Below, piece by piece: positions 18,620 through 26,098 of a DNA stretch of 30,031 bases (position 1 is its first letter; each line of letters starts with the position of its first letter). The stretch spans positions 1 through 30,031 of the forward strand of contig QCJH01000015.1 of assembly GCA_003216155.1 (NCBI GenBank), read 5' to 3'. The notes under the pieces were generated by a model, which saw nothing but the letters and a program-made list of their open reading frames with translations, searched no databases and was not told where the DNA came from. Position numbers and translations under genes: made by a program. The stretch is from Prochlorococcus sp. AG-409-A19 (GTDB lineage Bacteria; Cyanobacteriota; Cyanobacteriia; PCC-6307; Cyanobiaceae).

Positions 18620-19210
18620 TTAAATTCTTTTTATCTCATTATCCTTTAGACGGTCTAAAGGTGAATCAGAAAAGAATTTCACAAGATCTGTAATTGATTC
18701 TACTTTATCAATGATTTTAAATAAAGCAGGTAGGTTTACTGCTATTGTTTTATTTGGATAGGCTTTTAGAAATAATACTAAGTTTACTTTTTCTTTGCCG
18801 ATAACTATACTTTTGATTATTCCAGCTTTAATTGCAGGGATACTTACTTTGGTATTTGAAACTCTTAGTGGATAAATTATTTTAGCAGCTCTTTCTAATA
18901 TGACTTCTCCAATAGTGCTGTTCATTAGATCACTTGTTAGTACCAATGGGAGCTTATATTCTTGCTTTAGCAATGTTGAGACTTCTTTGGGATCTTGATT
19001 ACTAAATCTAAGAAGGGTTTTTAATAAGCCTGTAGTTTTTCCAGTTTCAGCAAGTTTTTCTATATTTTCTATACTTATAGTTCTACAAAATGCCCCACTT
19101 ATTAAAGCTATTTCAGTGGCAGCTTTTGTAGGATTAGCATATGTAAATAATATTGTTAAAAATATGGCTATGTAGTTTTTTATATATATGGGCCTGTTTA
19201 GTTGTTTCAT
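18620..19210 (-). CDS. DUF1400 domain protein, exported
   Basis: The 196-residue protein has a basic N-terminus and a hydrophobic stretch (about residues 11-24) ending near a TKAA sequence, which fits a cleavable signal peptide. The mature part matches my memory of DUF1400: GAFCRTISIENIEKLAETG, then a helical segment with LLRFSNQDPKEVSTLLKQ, then GEVILERAAKIIYP. In many cyanobacteria this domain precedes an alpha/beta-hydrolase domain; here it stands alone, with no hydrolase part and no catalytic serine motif. The role is unknown. The ATG overlaps the stop of the upstream ABC1-kinase gene by 4 bases, and thrC follows after 17 bases. Confidence 0.7.
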   Translation of the reverse strand: MKQLNRPIYIKNYIAIFLTILFTYANPTKAATEIALISGAFCRTISIENIEKLAETGKTTGLLKTLLRFSNQDPKEVSTLLKQEYKLPLVLTSDLMNSTIGEVILERAAKIIYPLRVSNTKVSIPAIKAGIIKSIVIGKEKVNLVLFLKAYPNKTIAVNLPALFKIIDKVESITDLVKFFSDSPLDRLKDNEIKRI

Positions 19211-21081
19211 GATATCTGAGTTGATGGCCCAATCGTAAATCGAACAATTCGATCAAGATTTTTCTCAGTAATCCCTTTAGCTATTTTTATTCCCATTTTT
19301 AGTGCAATTGGTTCTTTTATTAATAGAGTTGTTTTTAGTAGTAAATTTGACTTATATCCTGGCAATTCTTTTAGTATTTTTGCAATGCTATTGATTGGAT
19401 TGATTTGTATAAATGTAAGACTTTCAGTCCTCTTTTTAATTCTTTTTGATTGTATATTCTTTGGTAGAATTTGGTTGATATGTCCTATAGTTTTTAAACC
19501 GATTATATCTAATTGGTTTATTATAATCTCTATTAATTGTTCTTGTAGAATGTTTCCATTTTTTGAAAATAAAAAATTCAAAATTTGATCTAACAAATAC
19601 CCAATATCAATATCTTTTTGTTTAGCAGCACTCCCAAGAAGTTCTTCTAGTTTTTTCCAGCTGAATAAACCCTCATCAAAAAGCATTTCTTTTAGGCTCT
19701 CTCTTAACTCGGGATCAGGATCTTCTATTAATCTTTTAGCAAAATATGGATATGCCGCACCGAGTATTTTAAAATTAGGATCTACACTTAAGGCAATACC
19801 TTCAAGTGTAATTAGTGATCGTATAATTAAAGCATAATAAGGGGGTACTTTAAATGGGAATTTATACATAACTCCAGATAAATCATCTGTGACTGTTTTA
19901 AAATCCATTTTACTTACTCCCATATCAATAGCATTTGTAAATACCTTTTCAAAGGCTGGAACTATTGGGGCAAGATTTATATTATTTTCTAGAAATCCTA
20001 AACTTACAAAATCTTCGGACAGCTCTTTAAAGTTCTTATTAACAAGGTGAACTACTGATTGTATTAATCCTGTCCTAGATTCTCTAGAAACTTCACTCAT
20101 CATACCAAAATCTAAATAACATAGTCTTCCGTCCGGAAGTGCTAATAAGTTGCCTGGATGTGGATCTGCATGAAAGAAGCCATCTTCTAATAATTGTTTT
20201 AAACTACAATTAACTCCTATATCTATCATTTTCTGTGGATCTATACCAAGATTTTTGACTGCTTTTAAATTTGTTAGTTTTACCCCATCTATCCATTCCA
20301 TTGTTAAAACTCGTCTACTAGTCGCTTCTTCATAAATTTTAGGCACTGCTATTTTAGTATTTCTTTTGTGTAATCTTGCAAATTTATTAGCATTTTCTGC
20401 TTCATTTAAGTAATCCATCTCCTCAAATACTCTCTTTCCTAATTCATCAATTAGTGCTACTAGATCACTTCTTATCAAGCCTATATTTTCCTTTAGCCAT
20501 CTAGCAATATTCCTAACTATGAAAAGATCTAAGGTTATTTGCTCTCTTAAGCCTGGTCTTTGTATTTTCACTGCTACACGTGCACCACCTTTTAAAACCC
20601 CTTTATGAACTTGTCCCAATGATGCAGCTGAGATAGGTTCTTCATCTAATGATTCAAAAATTGAATCTATAGACCTTTCTAGATCTTCTTCGATACAATC
20701 CATTGCAAGTTTGCTATCAAACCCAGGCAGTTGGTCTTGTAATTGTGAGAGTTCATCTAGCAGTAGTGCCGGTACAATATCTGGCCTTGTAGAGAGTGCT
20801 TGTCCTGCTTTAATAAATGCAGGACCTAATTCAACCAATAATTCTGTAAACTGTTTTGCTCTATCTGTTGCTTTTTCTTTGTTCTTTAGTAATCCGAAAA
20901 CTTTATCTATAGCGATTTTGAAAAGATATATTCCTATAGGTATTAGAGTTTGCCATAAGCGTCTAAGCAATCTTTGTGGATGTCCTCTATAAATTCTTGC
21001 AATTGCATCTGGATCATATTCGTTAAGCCCTGACGCCTCAATGAAATCATCCAGGTCTTTATTGCTTTGGATGTCTTGCAT
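19207..21081 (-). CDS. ABC1/UbiB-family atypical kinase
   Basis: The 624-residue protein has the hallmarks of the ABC1K (ADCK/UbiB) family: the KxGQ motif as KAGQ (91-94) in FIKAGQALSTRPD, an alanine-rich replacement of the P-loop in SAASLGQVHKG (151-161), the VAVKIQRPG lysine strand (169-177), HADPHPGNL and the YLDFGMM metal motif. In plastids and cyanobacteria such kinases affect prenylquinone and tocopherol metabolism; the substrate here is unknown. A C-terminal extension of about 150 residues beyond the kinase core is rich in Ile, Leu and Lys. It is the first gene of the minus-strand group with the DUF1400 gene and thrC, and it diverges from recN across 64 bases. Confidence 0.92.
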   Translation of the reverse strand: MQDIQSNKDLDDFIEASGLNEYDPDAIARIYRGHPQRLLRRLWQTLIPIGIYLFKIAIDKVFGLLKNKEKATDRAKQFTELLVELGPAFIKAGQALSTRPDIVPALLLDELSQLQDQLPGFDSKLAMDCIEEDLERSIDSIFESLDEEPISAASLGQVHKGVLKGGARVAVKIQRPGLREQITLDLFIVRNIARWLKENIGLIRSDLVALIDELGKRVFEEMDYLNEAENANKFARLHKRNTKIAVPKIYEEATSRRVLTMEWIDGVKLTNLKAVKNLGIDPQKMIDIGVNCSLKQLLEDGFFHADPHPGNLLALPDGRLCYLDFGMMSEVSRESRTGLIQSVVHLVNKNFKELSEDFVSLGFLENNINLAPIVPAFEKVFTNAIDMGVSKMDFKTVTDDLSGVMYKFPFKVPPYYALIIRSLITLEGIALSVDPNFKILGAAYPYFAKRLIEDPDPELRESLKEMLFDEGLFSWKKLEELLGSAAKQKDIDIGYLLDQILNFLFSKNGNILQEQLIEIIINQLDIIGLKTIGHINQILPKNIQSKRIKKRTESLTFIQINPINSIAKILKELPGYKSNLLLKTTLLIKEPIALKMGIKIAKGITEKNLDRIVRFTIGPSTQIS

Positions 21082-21123
21082 TTAGGTTTCCCCTTCTAAA
21101 TCTGGCAAATAGCCGCTACCGTC

Positions 21124-21133
21124 GACTCGAGTC
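21124..21133. promoter_or_regulatory. 10-bp palindrome between the ABC1-kinase gene and recN
   Basis: GACTCGAGTC is a perfect palindrome placed between the divergent starts, 12 bases before the recN GTG and just upstream of its AAGGA ribosome binding site. It could be an operator. It does not match the LexA sites I know (GAAC-N4-GTTC, or the AGTACT-like cyanobacterial form). Confidence 0.35.
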
Positions 21134-21145
21134 TCAAGGATCGAA

Positions 21146-22834
21146 GTGCTTACCGGCCTGCGTTTGAGCAACATTGGTTTGATTGATAGCTTAGAACTCC
21201 GTTTCCAGGATGGTTTCACAGTTCTAACTGGTGAGACAGGAGCTGGTAAATCCATCTTTTTTGATGCCATTGATGCATTATTGGGTGGTTTCCATGGATT
21301 AGCAGGCTTTAGATTGCCACGAACAGGTTGTGATAGTGCTGTTATAGAGGCTACTTTTTCCCTTAACCCTTTAGTTGAATCCTGGTTGAATGAGCAATCT
21401 TTTGATTTAGAGGGTTCTGATGTATTCCTTTCTAGAGAATGGCGAAAAAAGGACGAGGGATTTACTAGTAGATATAGAATAAATGGGTTATGTGTTAATA
21501 GACAGCAAATTCTTGCGATTCGTCCATTATTAGTTGATCTCACTTTACAAGGCCAGACAATAGATTTTTTTAAAATTGGTTATGCTCGGTCAATGCTTGA
21601 CAGAATAGGTGGTAACTCATTGCATAGAATTATTCTTGATGTAAAAGAATCTTGGAATACATGGCATAAGAATTTCACTTTATTGCAACAGACTAAATTA
21701 GAAATTCAAGATTCTGAATTAACATATAAACAAGATCAAGAGATATTTAATGAGTTGTTTTTGGCTGATTTAAAAGACCCTTCTGAATTTGATAGACTTC
21801 AAAAAGAGGAAGATAAGTTGGCTAATAGCGTAAGGCTAAAAGATGGCATTATTCAAGTTGTCGCTTTATTAGAGAATGGTGATGTTTCATTTCCTTCAGT
21901 TTTGGATCAAATTGCTAACTGCGTTAGTCATTTAAATAGCATTTCTAATTTTGATGCTGCATTAGAAGAGCAAAATAATAAATTATTGGCTTTACAAGCT
22001 GATATTTCTGAAATGGCATATTATTTACATGGTTATCTTGATTCTTTAGATTCTAATTCTTCAAGGCTAGATGAATTGCAGGAAAGAATAGCATTGATTA
22101 AACGCCTAGAAAGGAAGCATGGACTTGGATTAAAGCAGTTAATAGTATTACAAAATACATTGGATAAAAAACTTAATCGAGATCATGGATCACGGTCTTT
22201 AACTAGTTTAGAGGAGGGAGAAAGTAAATCTAGAAAGATTTTTATTTCTGCGTGCGATCGTTTGTCTAAAGCGCGCCAGCAAATAGCGAATGTCTTTGAA
22301 AAGCAGATGACCAATTATTTAATTTCTTTGGGTTTAGAACATGTAAGATTTAAGATTGAAATTCAGTCATCTGAACCAGATCAGTATGGAGCAGATTTTA
22401 TAGGGTTTATGTTTTCAGCTAATCCAGGTGAGCCTTTGCGTCCTTTAAATGAAGTTGCTTCAGGAGGAGAATTATCACGTATTTTACTCGCCTTAAAAAC
22501 TATTTTGGCTAAAGTTGATCATAGCAGCTCTTTATTCTTTGATGAAATTGATTCTGGAGTTAGTGGAAGAACTAGTAGTTCAATTGCAAATCTTTTAAAG
22601 AAAGTTTCTTCAGATAGGCAAGTCTTTTGTATTACTCATCAACCATTGATTGCAGCAGCAGCCCACCATCATTTTAGAGTTTCTAAGCTTTCTAAAAATG
22701 ATCTAACCTATTCGAAAATCGAATTATTGTCGGATATTCAAGATCGGCAAAATGAACTTGCGGAGTTAGCTGGCGGTGATTTTGAGGAGGCTGGGATCTA
22801 TGCAGCTAGTTTGCTGGAACAACAGGTAGCTTAA
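21146..22834 (+). CDS. recN: DNA repair protein RecN
   Basis: RecN is an SMC-like ATPase acting in double-strand break repair. The 562-residue protein has Walker A GETGAGKS (29-36) near the N-terminus, a long central helical, coiled-coil region (about 150-390), and near the C-terminus the ABC signature SGGELSRIL and a Walker B with LFFDEIDSGVSGRT. The length fits the family. The start is GTG at 21146, supported by AAGGA at 21136-21140 with a 5-base spacing. It is followed after 42 bases by uvrA on the same strand, so the two repair genes are probably co-transcribed. Both read away from the candidate origin. Confidence 0.95.
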   Translation: MLTGLRLSNIGLIDSLELRFQDGFTVLTGETGAGKSIFFDAIDALLGGFHGLAGFRLPRTGCDSAVIEATFSLNPLVESWLNEQSFDLEGSDVFLSREWRKKDEGFTSRYRINGLCVNRQQILAIRPLLVDLTLQGQTIDFFKIGYARSMLDRIGGNSLHRIILDVKESWNTWHKNFTLLQQTKLEIQDSELTYKQDQEIFNELFLADLKDPSEFDRLQKEEDKLANSVRLKDGIIQVVALLENGDVSFPSVLDQIANCVSHLNSISNFDAALEEQNNKLLALQADISEMAYYLHGYLDSLDSNSSRLDELQERIALIKRLERKHGLGLKQLIVLQNTLDKKLNRDHGSRSLTSLEEGESKSRKIFISACDRLSKARQQIANVFEKQMTNYLISLGLEHVRFKIEIQSSEPDQYGADFIGFMFSANPGEPLRPLNEVASGGELSRILLALKTILAKVDHSSSLFFDEIDSGVSGRTSSSIANLLKKVSSDRQVFCITHQPLIAAAAHHHFRVSKLSKNDLTYSKIELLSDIQDRQNELAELAGGDFEEAGIYAASLLEQQVA

Positions 22835-22876
22835 AAGTTCCATCTCTTCCTAGAATCTAAGGCTTGCTATCCAGCC

Positions 22877-25855
22877 TTGTCTGTGTCAGAGAATTCTGAG
22901 CCGAAAAAGAAATCTTTTGTCGAAGCTGAGAATTTGACGGGAGAAAAGCCTGATAATTTTATTTGTGTACGCGGTGCCAGGCAGCACAACCTACAAGATA
23001 TAGACCTCTCCTTTCCAAGGAAGAAATTAGTGGTTTTCACTGGTGTTAGCGGCAGTGGTAAGAGTTCATTAGCTTTTGACACGATTTTTGCTGAAGGCCA
23101 ACGCCGATATGTTGAGAGCCTATCTGCATATGCTCGTCAGTTCTTAGGGCAAGTTGATAAGCCAGATGTTGATGCAATTGAAGGGTTGTCTCCAGCTATT
23201 TCAATTGATCAAAAATCAACAAGTCATAACCCTCGATCAACAGTTGGAACAGTTACAGAGATTCAAGATTATTTGAGATTGTTATTTGGTCGCGCCGGAG
23301 AACCTCATTGTCCTCAATGTGATAGGTCAATTAGACCTCAAACTATCGATGAAATGGTCGATCAGATTATTACTTTACCAGCAGGAACAAGATTTCAATT
23401 ATTGGCCCCTGTTGTTCGAGGAAAAAAGGGAACACATATGAAACTTTTAAGTGGATTGGCAACTGAGGGTTTTGCTCGTGTAAGAATCAATGGTGAAGTC
23501 AGAGAACTATCTGACAATATCGAGCTAGATAAAAATCAAATCCATACCATAGAAGTTGTAGTTGATCGATTAATAGCGAGAGACGAAATTCAAGAACGAT
23601 TGACAGATTCCTTGAGAACAGCTCTTAAGAGAGGTGATGGTCTAGCTCTAGTTGAAGTTGTACCCAAAAAAAATGAAGAATTACCTACCGAATTAGAGCG
23701 AGAGAGACTTTATTCTGAAAACTTTGCTTGTCCTGTACATGGAGCTGTTATTGAAGAACTTTCTCCAAGATTGTTTTCATTTAATAGTCCTTATGGCGCC
23801 TGTCCTGATTGTCATGGATTAGGTCATCTAAGGAAATTTACTGTAGATAGAGTTATCCCAGATCCTACTTTACCGGTTTATGCAGCCGTAGCTCCTTGGA
23901 GTGATAAAGAAAATAGTTATTATTTTTCATTGTTGTACTCTGTTGGTGAAGCTTTTGGATTTGAAATAAAGACTCCTTGGAAGGATTTATTAGAGGAACA
24001 ACAAAAGACTCTTCTTTACGGAAGTTCTGAACCTATTTTAATTCAGGCTGATAGTAGATATAGTAAAAAGGGAGGTTATACAAAACCTTTTGAAGGTATT
24101 CTTCCTATATTAGAAAGACAATTAAAGGATGCAAGTGGAGAATCTAGCAAGCAAAAGCTAGAAAAATATTTAGAATTAGTTGATTGTTCTTCTTGTTGTG
24201 GCAAACGATTAAGGCCTGAAGCTCTTGCTGTTAAGGTAGGTCCATATAGAATTACTGAATTTACTTCCGTTAGTGTAGGAGAAACTCTTGATCGAATTAA
24301 TGAATTGATAGGTGTTGGTAAATCTAAAGATTGTAATCCTTTGCTTAATAATAGACAACTTCAAATAGGAGATTTAGTTTTAAAAGAAATAAGAATGCGC
24401 CTTCGTTTTTTGCTAGATGTTGGGCTTGATTATTTAAGTTTAGATCGTCCTGCTATGACTCTCTCAGGGGGAGAGGCTCAGAGAATTCGTCTAGCAACGC
24501 AAATAGGAGCTGGGTTGACAGGAGTTCTTTATGTTCTAGATGAACCCAGTATCGGTTTGCACCAGAGGGATAATGATCGCTTGCTAGTGACTTTGCGAAG
24601 ATTACGTGATTTAGGCAATACTCTTGTCGTTGTCGAGCATGATGAAGAAACTATTAGAGCAGCTGATTATTTAGTTGATATTGGTCCAGGAGCTGGTGTA
24701 CATGGAGGCCGTATAGTTGCACAGGGGACCGTTGATAATTTATTAAACTCTAAGGACTCTTTAACTGGAGCTTATTTAAGTGGGCGAAGTTCAATTCCTA
24801 CTCCTTCTATTCGGCGTAATGAAGGAAATAGAAATTTACGGTTGGTTGATTGTCAATTAAATAATCTTAAAAATATCACAGTAGATTTTCCCTTGGGTAG
24901 ATTAATAGCAGTTACAGGTGTTAGTGGAAGCGGAAAAAGCACTTTGATAAATGAGTTGCTTCATCCCGCTCTAAACAATAGTTTAGGATTGAAAGTACCT
25001 TTTCCGAAGGGGTTGAAGCAGTTACGTGGAATTAAGGCAATTGACAAAGTAATTGTAATTGATCAGTCACCCATAGGTCGAACTCCTCGTTCTAATCCTG
25101 CTACCTATACCGGAGCATTTGATCCTATTAGAAATATCTTTGCTGCCTCAATAGAGGCAAAAGCCAGAGGATATCAGGTTGGACAATTTAGTTTTAATGT
25201 AAAAGGTGGTCGTTGTGAAGCATGTAAAGGTCAAGGAGTAAATGTTATCGAAATGAATTTTTTGCCAGATGTTTATGTACAATGTGATGTTTGTAAAGGT
25301 GCGAGGTTCAATCGAGAAACTTTACAGGTGAAATATAAGGGTTTTTCTATTTCAGATGTTTTAGAAATGACTGTTGAGCAAGCAGCAGATGTTTTTACTG
25401 CCATTCCGCAAGCAGCAGAAAGACTACGAACTTTGGTTGATGTAGGTCTTGGATATATTAAATTAGGTCAACCTGCACCAACATTGTCCGGTGGTGAAGC
25501 TCAAAGAGTGAAATTAGCCACTGAGTTATCAAGAAGAGCTACTGGAAAAACATTATATTTAATTGATGAACCCACAACAGGACTTAGTTTCTATGATGTT
25601 CATAAGTTAATGGATGTGATACAGCGCCTTGTGGATAAAGGCAATTCAATAATTGTTATTGAGCATAATTTGGATGTGATTAGGTGTTCTGATTGGATTA
25701 TTGATTTAGGTCCGGAAGGTGGTGACCGAGGAGGTGAGGTTATTGTTTCAGGCACTCCTGAAGTCGTTGCTGCTCATCCAACTAGTCATACCGGTGCATA
25801 TCTAAAAAATGTTTTAGCAAATCATCCAAAGGATATCTCGACTACCTCAGACTGA
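22877..25855 (+). CDS. uvrA: Excinuclease ABC subunit A
   Basis: UvrA recognises bulky DNA damage in nucleotide excision repair. The 992-residue protein has two ABC ATPase modules: Walker A GVSGSGKS at 56-63 and again near residue 685, with signatures LSGGEAQRIRLA and LSGGEAQRVKLA. The C-terminal zinc finger has paired CxxC motifs (CEAC and CDVC). The first zinc-finger block reads CPVHG then CPDC, so one ligand position is His where E. coli has Cys; I recall this as common. The frame starts at TTG 22877, with GTG 22883 an equally possible start; about 25 poorly conserved residues precede the conserved FICVRGARQHNL. It lies 42 bases after recN. Confidence 0.97.
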   Translation: MSVSENSEPKKKSFVEAENLTGEKPDNFICVRGARQHNLQDIDLSFPRKKLVVFTGVSGSGKSSLAFDTIFAEGQRRYVESLSAYARQFLGQVDKPDVDAIEGLSPAISIDQKSTSHNPRSTVGTVTEIQDYLRLLFGRAGEPHCPQCDRSIRPQTIDEMVDQIITLPAGTRFQLLAPVVRGKKGTHMKLLSGLATEGFARVRINGEVRELSDNIELDKNQIHTIEVVVDRLIARDEIQERLTDSLRTALKRGDGLALVEVVPKKNEELPTELERERLYSENFACPVHGAVIEELSPRLFSFNSPYGACPDCHGLGHLRKFTVDRVIPDPTLPVYAAVAPWSDKENSYYFSLLYSVGEAFGFEIKTPWKDLLEEQQKTLLYGSSEPILIQADSRYSKKGGYTKPFEGILPILERQLKDASGESSKQKLEKYLELVDCSSCCGKRLRPEALAVKVGPYRITEFTSVSVGETLDRINELIGVGKSKDCNPLLNNRQLQIGDLVLKEIRMRLRFLLDVGLDYLSLDRPAMTLSGGEAQRIRLATQIGAGLTGVLYVLDEPSIGLHQRDNDRLLVTLRRLRDLGNTLVVVEHDEETIRAADYLVDIGPGAGVHGGRIVAQGTVDNLLNSKDSLTGAYLSGRSSIPTPSIRRNEGNRNLRLVDCQLNNLKNITVDFPLGRLIAVTGVSGSGKSTLINELLHPALNNSLGLKVPFPKGLKQLRGIKAIDKVIVIDQSPIGRTPRSNPATYTGAFDPIRNIFAASIEAKARGYQVGQFSFNVKGGRCEACKGQGVNVIEMNFLPDVYVQCDVCKGARFNRETLQVKYKGFSISDVLEMTVEQAADVFTAIPQAAERLRTLVDVGLGYIKLGQPAPTLSGGEAQRVKLATELSRRATGKTLYLIDEPTTGLSFYDVHKLMDVIQRLVDKGNSIIVIEHNLDVIRCSDWIIDLGPEGGDRGGEVIVSGTPEVVAAHPTSHTGAYLKNVLANHPKDISTTSD

Positions 25856-25880
25856 TAATGCACTGATGAAGAAGGCATCT

Positions 25881-25905
25881 AAAGTTCTAATTCCATTGGG
25901 ACTTT
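25881..25905 (+). terminator. Weak hairpin after uvrA
   Basis: AAAGTTC (25881-25887) can pair with GGACTTT (25899-25905) with one G-T pair around an 11-base loop, 26 bases after the uvrA stop. Only a broken T-run follows (GACTTTTG), so termination here is uncertain. Confidence 0.2.
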
Positions 25906-25935
25906 GACTTTTGTACTGAGTATTTTCTTAGCATT

Positions 25936-25964
25936 TTGCCATTATTTTATAAATTACTTATATT
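25936..25964 (+). promoter_or_regulatory. Candidate promoter of the sucrose-phosphate synthase gene
   Basis: TTGCCA (25936-25941), a 17-base spacer and TATATT (25959-25964) give four and five matches to the -35 and -10 consensus. The predicted start near 25971 leaves a leader of about 128 bases. The surroundings are AT-rich, so a chance match is possible. Confidence 0.4.
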
Positions 25965-26011
25965 CTGTTTTAGCTTAAAACCCTTTAGCCGCAAGAGATT
26001 TTCGAGAATGG

Positions 26012-26031
26012 GAACTTTTTGAGTTCTTTTT
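26012..26031 (+). terminator. Hairpin with T-run in the leader of the sucrose gene
   Basis: GAACT (26012-26016) and AGTTC (26022-26026) form a 5-bp stem with a TTTTG loop, followed by five T residues (26027-26031). It could end uvrA transcripts. Because it lies downstream of the candidate sucrose-gene promoter it could instead act as a leader structure. The stem is short and AT-rich. Confidence 0.3.
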
Positions 26032-26098
26032 CTCATTCTTTCTTTAGGTTTGTTTTGGCAAAAATCATTTAGCTCTTTCCAGATCCGGGAAGGCTTGG

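Noticed and set aside
21082..21543. 153-codon open frame on the minus strand over the start of recN
   Set aside because: It is antisense to the RecN Walker A region, and its composition is that of a shadow frame.
26012..26026. GAAC-GTTC dyad as a possible SOS (LexA) box
   Set aside because: The half-sites are 7 bases apart instead of 4, and the gene downstream makes sucrose phosphate. It fits better as a short hairpin.
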